From the NCBI RefSeq assembly GCF_900176075.1, contig NZ_FWWV01000012.1:1-40819 (forward strand): a stretch of DNA of 40,819 nucleotides, in the 5' to 3' direction. Position 1 is the first letter of the stretch, and every line of letters starts with the position of its first letter. Below, one piece after another: positions 1 to 8,256 of the stretch. The stretch is from Pasteurella testudinis DSM 23072 (GTDB taxonomy: Bacteria > Pseudomonadota > Gammaproteobacteria > Enterobacterales > Pasteurellaceae). Position numbers and translations under genes: made by a program. The notes under the pieces were generated by a model. It saw only the letters and a program-made list of their open reading frames with translations, did not search any database and was not told the origin of the DNA.

Positions 1-8
1 AACAAGAG

Positions 9-36
9 CCCTTAGTAGTGATGCTAAGGGTTTTTT
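9..36 (+). terminator. Rho-independent terminator of a gene lying left of the window
   Basis: CCCTTAGTA (9-17) pairs with TGCTAAGGG (22-30) around the loop GTGA, with one G-T wobble, and six T residues follow at 31-36. This is a textbook intrinsic terminator on the plus strand. The gene it serves is outside the window. Confidence 0.8.
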
Positions 37-480
37 GCGTTTGGCGGATGGAAAAATAAGGAAAGGGCAAACAAGAAGAAAAGGAAAAGTCAAAGTACTG
101 TTGATCGCCCTTTGATGTTGTTGCCGTTAATTTGATAATTCAAGCTCAAAAAAAACCGCACTTCAAACCCAGAAATAAAAGTGCGGTGAAAAAGGGGACG
201 TTGAACGAGATTTCGTTTTCCGTCCCTGAGAAAAAGTTATGTTAATTCAGTTTGGCATACCGGATAGAAACGTTCTGATAAAGAGCGTTTGCAAGAGAAG
301 GTTGCCATATATTGCTTTCCGAGAAATAAAAATTAAAAATAAATTACGCTTTATTTATATAATATCAAAACCAATTATTCAATGTTTTTCATAAGTATTG
401 GCTAATGAATAGTTCTTATTGATATTTTAAATTCAATAAAATTGTAATTTTATTAAATAAATTTTAATTTTTGGAGTGAA
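37..480. other. AT-rich non-coding region with an inverted USS pair
   Basis: No convincing gene is seen here. ACCGCACTT (155-163) and AAGTGCGGT (179-187) are an inverted pair of uptake signals that can form a hairpin. From about 300 onward the DNA is very AT-rich and contains a perfect 9-bp inverted repeat, AATAAAATT (435-443) and AATTTTATT (446-454). A GGAG at 473-476 precedes an ATG at 481 that opens only a 13-codon frame. Confidence 0.5.
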
Positions 481-490
481 ATGAAAGAGA

Positions 491-520
491 AAAAAGATTT
501 GGATACTTTATCCAAATCTT
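491..520 (-). terminator. Terminator of the rph-pyrE operon
   Basis: AAGATTTGGATA (494-505) and TATCCAAATCTT (509-520) form a perfect 12-bp stem with a 3-nt loop. The A tract at 491-495 reads as a T run on the minus strand, just past the end of pyrE, so this is a minus-strand intrinsic terminator. Confidence 0.85.
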
Positions 521-550
521 AATCCGGTATTGAAAACATGAAAAGTGCGG

Positions 551-1192
551 TTAGACACCGTATTGTTGTTGGTATTGGCGCATCGCCGGTAGGTATTGTT
601 GATATGCGGGATTGGTTGCCAAGAATTGCAATAAATCATGCAAGTTGATGATTGATAAAACTTGGCACTGGTAGTCGCGTTCAACCTCCTGAATGGCGGA
701 CAGCTCACCTTTCCCTCTTTCCTGTCGATTCAATGCGATCATAACCGCACTTAAACGGGCATGATTGGCGGCGATTAACTGCATTGACTCGCGAATTGCC
801 GTGCCGGCGGTAATCACATCATCGACTAACAGCACATTGCCTTGTAACGGGCTGCCGATTAAATTGCCGCCTTCGCCGTGATCTTTGGCTTCTTTGCGGT
901 TAAAACAGACCGGCTTGTCGCAGTCGAACAGATTGGCTAAGGCGATTGAAACGGTGGTTGCAATCGGAATGCCTTTATAAGCCGGACCGAATAGCACGTC
1001 ATATTTGATTCCCGACGCTTGAATTGCCGCCGCATAAAACTCACCTAAGCGCGCCAGATCTTTGCCGGTGTTAAACAACCCGGCATTGAAAAAATAAGGA
1101 CTTACACGGCCGGATTTTAAGGTGAATTCACCGAATTTCAAGACATTGCGGCTGAGGGCGAATTCAATAAATTGTTGTTTATAATCCTGCAT
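551..1192 (-). CDS. pyrE: Orotate phosphoribosyltransferase
   Basis: PyrE makes orotidine 5'-monophosphate from orotate and PRPP in cytosolic pyrimidine synthesis. The 213-residue product matches the usual bacterial length. Residues 120-132 carry the PRPP-binding signature [13 protein letters not shown], and the N-terminal FTLKSGR segment is typical of the family. The ATG at 1190-1192 follows an AAGGTG ribosome-binding site. The gene lies 8 nt after rph, so the two form an operon, the same rph-pyrE order as in enterobacteria. A perfect terminator hairpin follows. One USS copy overlaps the region just past the stop codon and another lies inside the gene. Confidence 0.97.
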   Translation of the reverse strand: MQDYKQQFIEFALSRNVLKFGEFTLKSGRVSPYFFNAGLFNTGKDLARLGEFYAAAIQASGIKYDVLFGPAYKGIPIATTVSIALANLFDCDKPVCFNRKEAKDHGEGGNLIGSPLQGNVLLVDDVITAGTAIRESMQLIAANHARLSAVMIALNRQERGKGELSAIQEVERDYQCQVLSIINLHDLLQFLATNPAYQQYLPAMRQYQQQYGV

Positions 1193-1200
1193 AAATCACC

Positions 1201-1920
1201 TTAATTATCGTTTAAGGCCGCACGCTGCACGGCAAAAATCTGTGCGATTCCGCCCTGTGCCAACTCGAGTAACTGCAGCAGTTCTTGATGGCTGAACGGT
1301 TCGCCTTCCGCCGTGCCTTGCACTTCAATCATGCGCCCGTCCTCTGCCATGACCACATTCATATCGGTTTCGGCAGCGGAATCTTCCACATATTCCAAAT
1401 CGCACACCGCCGTGCCGTCAACAATACCGACGGAAATTGCCGCCACCAAGCCTTTAATCGGATTGGTTTTTAAATCGCCATTGGCGAGTAAGGTGTTGAC
1501 CGCATCAATCACTGCCACGCACGCACCGCTGATTGCCGCCGTGCGCGTGCCACCATCGGCTTGAATGACATCACAATCAACCGTGATTGTCCGCTCGCCA
1601 AGTGCGGTCAAATCGATCATGGCGCGCAATGAACGACCGATCAAGCGTTGAATTTCCAAGGTACGCCCGCCTTGCTTACCACGCGCGGCCTCCCGTTGCA
1701 TTCTGACATTGGTCGAGCGCGGCAGCATACCGTATTCCGCCGTGATCCAACCTTGCCCTTGACCTTTTAAAAAACGCGGCACGTTGTTTTCCAAGCTGGC
1801 GTTACACAACACTTTGGTATCGCCAAACTCAACCAATACCGAGCCTTCGGCGTGTTTGGTGTAGTGACGGCTGATTTTTATCGGGCGGGTGGCTTGCAAA
1901 GGGCGGTCATTCGGACGCAT
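1201..1920 (-). CDS. rph: Ribonuclease PH
   Basis: RNase PH is a phosphorolytic 3'-to-5' exoribonuclease that trims tRNA 3' ends and other structured RNAs in the cytosol. I place the start at the ATG of 1918-1920, giving 239 residues beginning MRPNDRPLQ, which matches the canonical RNase PH N-terminus. An upstream in-frame start would add 24 unrelated residues. GGAG lies 8 nt before the chosen ATG. The core motif GEGEPFSH-like segment near the C-terminus and the [11 protein letters not shown] segment are diagnostic. It is the first gene of rph-pyrE and divergent from yicC. Confidence 0.96.
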   Translation of the reverse strand: MRPNDRPLQATRPIKISRHYTKHAEGSVLVEFGDTKVLCNASLENNVPRFLKGQGQGWITAEYGMLPRSTNVRMQREAARGKQGGRTLEIQRLIGRSLRAMIDLTALGERTITVDCDVIQADGGTRTAAISGACVAVIDAVNTLLANGDLKTNPIKGLVAAISVGIVDGTAVCDLEYVEDSAAETDMNVVMAEDGRMIEVQGTAEGEPFSHQELLQLLELAQGGIAQIFAVQRAALNDN

Positions 1921-2051
1921 TGGGATTCTCCATTTTTTATTCAGATAATTTATTTTCGTGCAGATTCTAACATGGAACCGCACTTTGCACACGACAGCAT
2001 GCGTAAGAATCGGTAGAATAGCGGCGTTTAATCATCAAAATAGGAAAAAAT

Positions 2052-2915
2052 ATGATTTACAGTATGACCGCTTTCGCCCGTTTGGAGCTGAAGCAGGAGT
2101 GGGGCAATGCCGTATGGGAAATTCGTTCTGTCAACCAACGCTATCTGGAAAATTTTTTCCGCCTGCCGGAACAGTTTCGCGGCTTGGAAAATAATCTGCG
2201 TGAAAAAATCCGCCAACGGATTACGCGCGGAAAAGTGGAGTGCAATCTGCGTTTGGAATTGAAACAGCAGACCGCACTTGAGTTGCAATTGAATCAGTCG
2301 TTAGCGCAGCAGGTGCTGAAATCGCTCCAATGGCTGAAACAGCAAACCGGTGAAGGGGAGATCAATTTAACCGACGTATTGCGTTATCCGGGCGTGGTCG
2401 AAACGCCGGAGCAAGATCTGGAGCAAATTGCGCAAGATCTGCTAAACGGCTTTGATCAACTGCTTGATGATTTTATCGCCATGCGTGGGCGCGAAGGGCA
2501 GAAATTGCAAGAGATTATCCAACAACGCTTGCAGGCGATCAACGTTGAAGCGGACAAAGTGCGGTCGCAAATGCCGCAGATTTTGCAGTGGCAACGGGAT
2601 AAATTGCAACAACGTTTTGACGAAATCCAATTGCAAGCCGATCCGCAACGGTTGGAGCAGGAAATGGTTTTATTAGCGCAACGGGTTGATGTGGCGGAAG
2701 AGCTGGATCGTCTGCAAATGCACGTTAAAGAAACCACGTCTATTCTGAAAAAAGGCGGCGCAGTCGGGCGTAAATTGGATTTTATGATGCAGGAACTGAA
2801 CCGTGAATCCAACACCCTTGCCTCAAAATCAATCAATGCGGATATCACCAATTCGGCGGTGGAATTAAAAGTGTTGATTGAACAAATGCGCGAACAGATT
2901 CAGAATTTGGAATAA
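2052..2915 (+). CDS. yicC: YicC family endoribonuclease
   Basis: The 287-residue product matches the YicC/YloC family throughout. It starts with the characteristic MIYSMTAFAR and has the RSVNQRY segment near residue 26. Its C-terminus contains the conserved block KETTSILKKGGAVGRKLDFMMQE (given here only as a landmark, near residues 220-245) ending in a glutamate-rich stretch. Members of this family act as metal-dependent endoribonucleases in RNA decay, and the family is widely conserved. The gene is divergent from rph, as in many gamma-proteobacteria. A hairpin with one USS arm (2928-2952) follows the stop codon. Function rests on family knowledge, not on residues I can verify as catalytic. 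Confidence 0.93.
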   Translation: MIYSMTAFARLELKQEWGNAVWEIRSVNQRYLENFFRLPEQFRGLENNLREKIRQRITRGKVECNLRLELKQQTALELQLNQSLAQQVLKSLQWLKQQTGEGEINLTDVLRYPGVVETPEQDLEQIAQDLLNGFDQLLDDFIAMRGREGQKLQEIIQQRLQAINVEADKVRSQMPQILQWQRDKLQQRFDEIQLQADPQRLEQEMVLLAQRVDVAEELDRLQMHVKETTSILKKGGAVGRKLDFMMQELNRESNTLASKSINADITNSAVELKVLIEQMREQIQNLE

Positions 2916-2923
2916 GTTGAGAA

Positions 2924-2966
2924 AGTGCGGTTATGCTGCTGAGGCATAACCGTAGAATTATTCTTT
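2924..2966. terminator. Hairpin between convergent yicC and oapB
   Basis: CGGTTATGC (2928-2936) and GCATAACCG (2944-2952) form a 9-bp stem whose left arm shares bases with the USS AAGTGCGGT (2923-2931). The following plus-strand stretch is only moderately T-rich. It probably acts as a bidirectional terminator between the two convergent genes. Confidence 0.5.
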
Positions 2967-3362
2967 TACACAGCCACTCACAATCACTTCGCCCAAACTG
3001 TTGCTCAATACCGCACTTTCGGCTTTTTCCCACCAATTCCATTGGATATTGGCATAGCGTTTGCCGCTGTCGGAGACAACCGGTTGCAGATGTTGGCTGA
3101 CGCCGTTCAACGTCAGTTGAATGGAAGGGTTTTTCGAGTGTTGCTTAATCGCCAACGCATTCAGCACAATGACTTTGATTTGCGTATCGTTTTCACAATG
3201 GTAAAGATATGCCTGATTGCTGCTCGGCAGCGTTTTGTTTGACGCTGTTGAGCCGGAAGTGCTTTGTTGTTGCGGCGCAGTCAGGCTGTTAATCGTGCTG
3301 GCGGACGTGTGGCAGGCGGTTAAGAAAATGATACCGGCGCCGAATAAAATGGTCTTGATCAT
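2958..3362 (-). CDS. oapB: OapB-like lipoprotein with MliC-type (lysozyme inhibitor) fold
   Basis: This 134-residue lipoprotein has a signal peptide ending in the lipobox LTAC, with the lipidated cysteine at residue 17. The mature part resembles the MliC/PliC C-type lysozyme inhibitor domain: a YHCEN segment, a central SGKRYANI segment, and a closing SGC, so a disulfide between the two cysteines is likely. Haemophilus influenzae OapB, needed with OapA for the opaque colony phenotype, has the same size, layout and SGK/RGK-x-YANI segment. Position directly after oapA supports this name. GAGGA precedes the ATG. Whether it inhibits lysozyme cannot be read from the sequence. Confidence 0.8.
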   Translation of the reverse strand: MIKTILFGAGIIFLTACHTSASTINSLTAPQQQSTSGSTASNKTLPSSNQAYLYHCENDTQIKVIVLNALAIKQHSKNPSIQLTLNGVSQHLQPVVSDSGKRYANIQWNWWEKAESAVLSNSLGEVIVSGCVKE

Positions 3363-3397
3363 GGAATAATCCTCATTGTGGCACGAAGAAATTCAAG

Positions 3398-3431
3398 TAA
3401 AAACGCCATTATCAGGAAGACAATGGCGTTT
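3398..3431 (-). terminator. Terminator-like hairpin between oapA and oapB
   Basis: AAACGCCATT (3401-3410) and AATGGCGTTT (3422-3431) form a perfect 10-bp stem. On the minus strand the stem is followed by TTTTTAC. It lies between the oapA stop and the oapB start, so oapB is probably expressed by read-through or from its own promoter. Confidence 0.75.
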
Positions 3432-3436
3432 GATGA

Positions 3437-4582
3437 TTATTTTTTATAGTTATAACTGCCGTCGCTGTTGCGGCTGAAGGTGCTGCCGTTTTGCAAGGTT
3501 AAGCGGCTGACCCGACCTTGTGAATTCAGTTGAATCGTCACTTTATCGCCCGGTTTGAAACTACTTAACGCTTTTTCACCGCCGTTGGCTTTGGTCATGG
3601 CGTTGACATCGGCAATGTTCAGGTTGTTGTTGCGGAACACCTGCATTAAGGTGACGCCTTGCGGAATCGTCAGGGTACGGCTGGAAGCCGGAGCGCTATC
3701 TGCGGCACTTTTGGCCGGAGCCGTTGTTTTCGGCTGGGTAGTGGTTCTTGTTTGCGCTGTTGTGGCGGCGGTCGTTCTGTTCGGTTCTGCTTTTCGGACA
3801 GGCTCTTTCACTGCCGTGCTACGTGTCGGTGCTGCTGTTGTTTGAGGTTGAGCCGTTGGTGTTGCTTGAGCGGCCTGTTGTGTTTGCTGCGCTTGTTGCT
3901 GCGCCAGTGTGGCTGCCGCCGCAGTATTGCTGACGGTTTCAGACAATGAAGCGCTGCTATTATCGCTTTGACTTGGTGCCGTAGCATTGATATTGCTGTC
4001 CGGCAGTAGGATATTTGTCTCCGAACCCGACTCGACAGGCTGGTTAACCATTTCTTCTTCCGATTGGTTTAACGGTTGGAACTCAATCGGTAACGAATTG
4101 GCATTTTGTGCCTGCAATGCATCGACGGTGGTGGTGGAACTTGGTTTCAACCAAAAGAAAATCAGCAGCACTAAAATTAGTGCCAGCAACGCAATAAACA
4201 GACGGCGGTGTTTAGCCGGCAAACGGTTGAGCAGTTCCCAAGTTTCCGGTTTTTTCAAGCGCTGGCTTAACGGCTCACGAGCGGTTGTTTCGCTGTTTTC
4301 ATTCAGCTTTTCAACGCTGTCGTGTGTTGCGGCCTGTGCGGTATTTTCCGTGTCTGCGGGCGTTTGTGCAGATTGTTGTGGATTCGTCGGGTTCACGCTT
4401 TCCTCCTTGTGTTCACGTTTTGGCAACAGCCCTTTGGCTTTATCCAAAAATGAAGGTTTTTCTTCAATCGGTTTTTTGGGCGTAATTGGCTCCATATTGC
4501 TGAATTCGAATTTTAACTGGTTTTGTTTTTCGTTAGATGATGCGCCGGCATCGCCTGTTTTTGCCTGATTATCAGAAGTCAC
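3437..4582 (-). CDS. oapA: Opacity-associated protein OapA, LysM-like C-terminal domain
   Basis: OapA is an envelope protein linked to colony opacity and to adherence in Haemophilus influenzae. The product has a polar N-terminus, a single membrane segment at about residues 125-145 (LFIALLALILVLLIFFWL), a long Ala/Thr/Gln-rich linker, and a C-terminal OapA/LysM-like domain over the last 80 residues with the segment PQGVTLMQVFRNNNL. That makes it a single-pass inner-membrane protein with a periplasmic domain that may bind peptidoglycan. I choose the GTG at 4580-4582 (381 residues), four bases after GAGGTG; the longer reading needs a TTG that overlaps this ribosome-binding site. oapB follows. 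Confidence 0.88.
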   Translation of the reverse strand: MTSDNQAKTGDAGASSNEKQNQLKFEFSNMEPITPKKPIEEKPSFLDKAKGLLPKREHKEESVNPTNPQQSAQTPADTENTAQAATHDSVEKLNENSETTAREPLSQRLKKPETWELLNRLPAKHRRLFIALLALILVLLIFFWLKPSSTTTVDALQAQNANSLPIEFQPLNQSEEEMVNQPVESGSETNILLPDSNINATAPSQSDNSSASLSETVSNTAAAATLAQQQAQQTQQAAQATPTAQPQTTAAPTRSTAVKEPVRKAEPNRTTAATTAQTRTTTQPKTTAPAKSAADSAPASSRTLTIPQGVTLMQVFRNNNLNIADVNAMTKANGGEKALSSFKPGDKVTIQLNSQGRVSRLTLQNGSTFSRNSDGSYNYKK

Positions 4583-4695
4583 TTTACACCTCAAATGTAA
4601 AAATATGTTTTTATCAATAAAAATATCTGTCTATTCTAAAGGAATTAGACAAAATAAAAACCGTTTTTGCTGGAATTCAGTGCGAATTTTTTTGA

Positions 4696-5703
4696 TTAAG
4701 GCGTTAACAGGGTTTTATTCGGCTCGCCGGCAATTTCGCGGGCTAATTTCGGCACCAGATAGCCGCTGCTGATTTTTTGCAGCTCGCGGTAAATTGCCAG
4801 CGCCTGTTGATCGTCAAGATAAAAATGGGCGGCACCTTGCACTTTGTCCAACACATGCAGATAGTACGGCAAAATACCGGCGGCAAACAGTTTATCGCTT
4901 AACTGTTTCAAGGTGGCGGCGCTATCGTTGACGCCTTTTAACAGCACTGATTGATTGAGCAATAACACATTTGCCGTGCGCAACGGTGCCAAATAATCCG
5001 CCAAAGTGCGGTCGATTTCATTCGGGTGATTGATGTGGGTGACTAACACCTTATGCAGGCGTGACTGTGCTAAACGTTGGCAAAGTGCGGTCGTAATCCG
5101 TTGCGGAATCACCACCGGCAAGCGGGTGTGGATACGCAGGGTTGTGACATGCGCAATCTGTTCAAGTGCGGTCAGCAGCCAGTCCAATTCATGATCTTTC
5201 GCCATCAACGGATCGCCGCCGGAAAAAATCACTTCTTCTATTTCCGTATGAGCGGCAATATAGTCAAGTGCGGTTTGCCAGTTCTGTTTATTGCCTTTGT
5301 TGTCTTGATACGGAAAATGGCGGCGGAAGCAGTAGCGGCAGTTCACCGCGCAACCGCCTTTTACCATTAACAGTACGCGGTTATGGTATTTATGCAGCAA
5401 ATTCGGTACCGCACTTTGTTGCTCTTGCAGCGGATCACGGCTGAAGCCGTCCGCCTGAAAAAACTCCTGTTGCGACGACATCACTTGCAGGAAAAGCGGA
5501 TCTTGCGGATTGCCTTTTTCCATTTTGTCGACAAACGATTGCGGCACGCGCAACGGGAATAAACGGCGCGCAAGGATATCGTTTTTAAACCGCTCTTTCG
5601 GCAGATTGAGCTGTTCCAGCAGTTTTTCCGGATCATTTATGGCGGTTGCGAGGTAATCTAGCCAGCTTAACGCTTCTCTAATCGGGGTGTTTTGGGTTAT
5701 CAT
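4696..5703 (-). CDS. epmB: EF-P beta-lysylation protein EpmB (radical SAM lysine 2,3-aminomutase)
   Basis: EpmB converts (S)-alpha-lysine to (R)-beta-lysine, which EpmA attaches to elongation factor P. The radical-SAM cluster motif CAVNCRYC gives cysteines 118, 122 and 125, and the C-terminal segment [17 protein letters not shown] carries the PLP lysine (about 319). The length of 335 residues fits the family. The ATG at 5701-5703 is the start; a TTG two codons upstream is less likely. It is divergent from efp, its eventual target, with only 69 bases between the two starts. Five USS copies lie within 413 bases of the coding region (5004-5416). EpmA is not in the window. Confidence 0.95.
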   Translation of the reverse strand: MITQNTPIREALSWLDYLATAINDPEKLLEQLNLPKERFKNDILARRLFPLRVPQSFVDKMEKGNPQDPLFLQVMSSQQEFFQADGFSRDPLQEQQSAVPNLLHKYHNRVLLMVKGGCAVNCRYCFRRHFPYQDNKGNKQNWQTALDYIAAHTEIEEVIFSGGDPLMAKDHELDWLLTALEQIAHVTTLRIHTRLPVVIPQRITTALCQRLAQSRLHKVLVTHINHPNEIDRTLADYLAPLRTANVLLLNQSVLLKGVNDSAATLKQLSDKLFAAGILPYYLHVLDKVQGAAHFYLDDQQALAIYRELQKISSGYLVPKLAREIAGEPNKTLLTP

Positions 5704-5772
5704 ATGCAAGTTTTATTAAAAATTTTATGTGGTCTTGATTTCAGATCACTTTTTTCAAGTAATGAGGACATT

Positions 5773-6339
5773 ATGGCAACCTATTCTACCAGTGATTTCA
5801 AACCGGGTCTTAAATTTATGCAAGACGGCGAACCTTGCGTGATCGTCGAAAACGAATTCGTGAAACCGGGCAAAGGACAAGCGTTCACCCGTACCCGTAT
5901 CCGTAAATTGATCTCCGGCAAAGTGTTGGACGTGAACTTCAAATCCGGCACCAGCGTTGAAGCGGCGGACGTGATGGATACCAACCTGACCTTCTTGTAT
6001 AAAGACGAAGATTTCTGGCATTTTATGAACAACGAAACCTTTGAGCAATTGTCAGCGGACGCCAAAGCGGTGGGCGACAACGACAAATGGTTGTTGGATC
6101 AAGCGGAATGTATCGTCACTTTATGGAACGGCGCGCCGATTTCCGTTACGCCACCGAATTTTGTTGAGTTGGAAATCGTCGATACCGATCCGGGTCTGAA
6201 AGGCGACACTGCCGGAACCGGCGGCAAACCGGCAACCTTAAGCACCGGCGCCGTGGTGAAAGTGCCATTGTTCGTACAAATTGGCGAAGTGATCCGTGTC
6301 GATACCCGTTCCGGCGAATACGTTTCACGCGTAAAATAA
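5773..6339 (+). CDS. efp: Elongation factor P
   Basis: EF-P relieves ribosome stalling at polyproline stretches. The true start is the ATG at 5773, giving 188 residues beginning [12 protein letters not shown]; an upstream in-frame ATG would add 27 unrelated residues. GAGG lies 6 nt ahead. Lys34 in the loop KPGKGQA is the residue that receives beta-lysine in Escherichia coli, so this is the lysine-type factor, consistent with the adjacent epmB. The three beta-barrel domains are complete, ending in the typical [11 protein letters not shown]. No USS occurs within the gene. A strong terminator follows at 6361. Confidence 0.97.
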   Translation: MATYSTSDFKPGLKFMQDGEPCVIVENEFVKPGKGQAFTRTRIRKLISGKVLDVNFKSGTSVEAADVMDTNLTFLYKDEDFWHFMNNETFEQLSADAKAVGDNDKWLLDQAECIVTLWNGAPISVTPPNFVELEIVDTDPGLKGDTAGTGGKPATLSTGAVVKVPLFVQIGEVIRVDTRSGEYVSRVK

Positions 6340-6356
6340 TCTGTTGATTTAACATA

Positions 6357-6383
6357 GAAAACCGAGCAGATGCTCGGTTTTTT
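6357..6383. terminator. Bidirectional terminator between efp and folA
   Basis: ACCGAGC (6361-6367) pairs with GCTCGGT (6372-6378). A T run follows on the plus strand, and a shorter T run precedes it on the complement. It serves efp and probably the convergent yjjP-yjjB-folA operon. Confidence 0.85.
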
Positions 6384-6384
6384 A

Positions 6385-6870
6385 TTATCTTATTTTTTCT
6401 AACACCATAAAACGGCAGGCGTAGGCATTTTTCTCATCGGCAGGTACGATTTCTTCCTCAGCGATCTTCCATTGGTCTAAGTCAATTTCCGGAAAAAAAG
6501 TATCGCCCTCAAGTGCGGTTTGGATTTCGGTTAAATAGAGTTTATCGGCTAATGGCAAACTTTGTTTAAACAGTTCACCGCCGCCGATAATCATCACTTC
6601 TTCCGCCGCACGGCAGAACTCAAGTGCGGTTTGCAGGCTGTCCGCCCACTGTACCCCTTCATACACGAACGGCTGGCGCGACAGCACAATATTGCTGCGG
6701 TTCGGCAACGGGCGACCGATCGACTCAAACGTTTTGCGCCCCATAATCACCGGTTTGTTTAAGGTATTGCGTTTAAACCAAGCCAAATCGCGCGGCAAAT
6801 GCCACGGCATTTGGTTATTTTTGCCAATAACGCGGTTTTGCGTGAACGCCACGATTAAGCTGATTTGCAT
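6385..6870 (-). CDS. folA: Dihydrofolate reductase (type I)
   Basis: FolA reduces dihydrofolate to tetrahydrofolate with NADPH in the cytosol and is the trimethoprim target. The 161-residue product has the expected N-terminus, the MPWHLPRDL segment with the active-site Asp28, and the NADPH-binding block MGRKTFESIGRPLPNR at about residues 43-58. GGGELF near residue 97 is also typical. AGGAAG precedes the ATG at 6868-6870. It lies 21 nt downstream of yjjB and is probably the last gene of a yjjP-yjjB-folA transcript. Two USS copies are embedded in it. Confidence 0.97.
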   Translation of the reverse strand: MQISLIVAFTQNRVIGKNNQMPWHLPRDLAWFKRNTLNKPVIMGRKTFESIGRPLPNRSNIVLSRQPFVYEGVQWADSLQTALEFCRAAEEVMIIGGGELFKQSLPLADKLYLTEIQTALEGDTFFPEIDLDQWKIAEEEIVPADEKNAYACRFMVLEKIR

Positions 6871-6891
6871 AAACTTCCTTACTAAAAATGG

Positions 6892-7359
6892 CTAGATAAC
6901 AGGCCGTTGGCGATAAAACAATAAGCCGGGCAATGCCAAACCGAATGCCAGCGCCCCAAGAATAAAACCGGATTTGACAAAATTATCAACGGCTTGTTGG
7001 AACAGGGCTTCAGAATAGCCGATATGGTGGATTTGCACAACGGCGATCATCGCTTTATAGGCGAATACGCCCGGAATCATCGGGATAATCGCCGCGACGG
7101 TGAACACTTTCGGGTGGGCGAGATAGCGCTGCGACAGATAGACGCCGATAAAGCCGATTAAGGCGGCGGCGAAAAAAGTGGCGAAAACCAACGGCATATC
7201 GACCGTAAGTAATAACAGCTTGCGAAAACCATGCCCCAACGCACCCAATAACGCACAATATTTCAGTGCGTTTTGCGGCACGTTGAACAATAACGCGAAA
7301 CCGACCGCCGGAATGGCGGCGAAAAACATATCGTCCAGCAGGGTAAGTAGGAGATTCAT
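6892..7359 (-). CDS. yjjB: ThrE-type exporter small subunit YjjB
   Basis: This 155-residue integral membrane protein is the C-terminal half of the split ThrE threonine/serine exporter family (DUF3815 type). Four or five hydrophobic segments are visible, with a characteristic PMIPGVFAYKAM stretch near residue 95. Together with YjjP it should form a two-component inner-membrane exporter; in Escherichia coli the YjjPB pair has been reported to export succinate, so the substrate need not be threonine. The start codon lies one base after the yjjP stop, and its ribosome-binding site GGGGAGG overlaps the end of yjjP, which implies coupled translation. Confidence 0.88.
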   Translation of the reverse strand: MNLLLTLLDDMFFAAIPAVGFALLFNVPQNALKYCALLGALGHGFRKLLLLTVDMPLVFATFFAAALIGFIGVYLSQRYLAHPKVFTVAAIIPMIPGVFAYKAMIAVVQIHHIGYSEALFQQAVDNFVKSGFILGALAFGLALPGLLFYRQRPVI

Positions 7360-7360
7360 C

Positions 7361-8152
7361 TTAACCTCCCCATTGCTGAATATTCAGCAAACTTAAGGCG
7401 AACACAATGCCGATACAGGCGCCGAAGGTCAGCACCGTCGCCAATGCCCAGCGCCCGATGCCCATATTGGTATAACCTTTCAGAATGTCGGACAAGGCGT
7501 TGATAAACGGAAAACCGGGCACCAACAGCAACACGCTGGAGGCAATCGCAATTTGCGAATCGTTACCGAGGTTAAAGCGCAGCGATAAGCCGGAAATGCA
7601 GGTCGCGACAAAGGCGGTGCAGGCAAACACAATTATCGGATTGTAGTGGCGTGCCGCCAATTCCTGCCGCACAAACATTGCCGCACACGCCGCCAAAAAG
7701 GTGATAAAGCAGATTAACGCATCGCCGCCGGCAAGGTGGGCGAACGAGGCGCAGGACAGCCCGACCATAAACAGCACATAATAACGGTTGTATTTGAACG
7801 GTTTAATCGCTTGCAGTTTTTTGCGCACGGTGTAGCTGTCATAAATTTTATGTTCGGCGGCAATCACAATATGCTGCACTTCGGTAACGACATGCATATT
7901 AATGCCGCGATCCTGATTGCGCCGTGCGGTGGTAATGCAATGCCCTTGATGTAAGGTGGTTAGCACCACCGCATTGGCGGTCAGCGCCACCTCGACGCTT
8001 TCCACTCCGAGCGCCTGCCCCAGACGGGAGGCGATTTGACTGACCAGCGTACTTTCCGCACCGTGTTGCAACAGTAAAAGTGCGGTATGCACGCACAGGC
8101 GGGTGATTTCCTGCTGTTCGGCATGGTCGAGATTTGAATGTCCAGACGCCAT
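7361..8152 (-). CDS. yjjP: ThrE-type exporter large subunit YjjP
   Basis: This 263-residue protein is the N-terminal half of the split ThrE family (DUF1212). The first 110 or so residues form the soluble hydrolase-like domain, with HGAESTLVSQIASRL near residue 30 and a GHCITTARR segment. Five hydrophobic segments follow, including VLLLVPGFPFINALSDI. It pairs with YjjB. The ATG at 8150-8152 follows GGAG. The gene heads the operon and is divergent from proB. Transport activity is inferred from the family; succinate, threonine and serine are all possible substrates. Confidence 0.88.
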   Translation of the reverse strand: MASGHSNLDHAEQQEITRLCVHTALLLLQHGAESTLVSQIASRLGQALGVESVEVALTANAVVLTTLHQGHCITTARRNQDRGINMHVVTEVQHIVIAAEHKIYDSYTVRKKLQAIKPFKYNRYYVLFMVGLSCASFAHLAGGDALICFITFLAACAAMFVRQELAARHYNPIIVFACTAFVATCISGLSLRFNLGNDSQIAIASSVLLLVPGFPFINALSDILKGYTNMGIGRWALATVLTFGACIGIVFALSLLNIQQWGG

Positions 8153-8256
8153 AATTTCTCCGTGTAGGGTGACGGTAAGCTGATTTAGTAAATGATTTTT
8201 CCGCCGATTAATGGTAACGTAACCCTCGTTTATCCATTTATTCTAGATCAATCATT

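Noticed and set aside
3659-3949. Cysteine-rich plus-strand frames antisense to oapA
   Set aside because: They mirror the Ala/Thr/Gln-rich linker of oapA and have no independent support.
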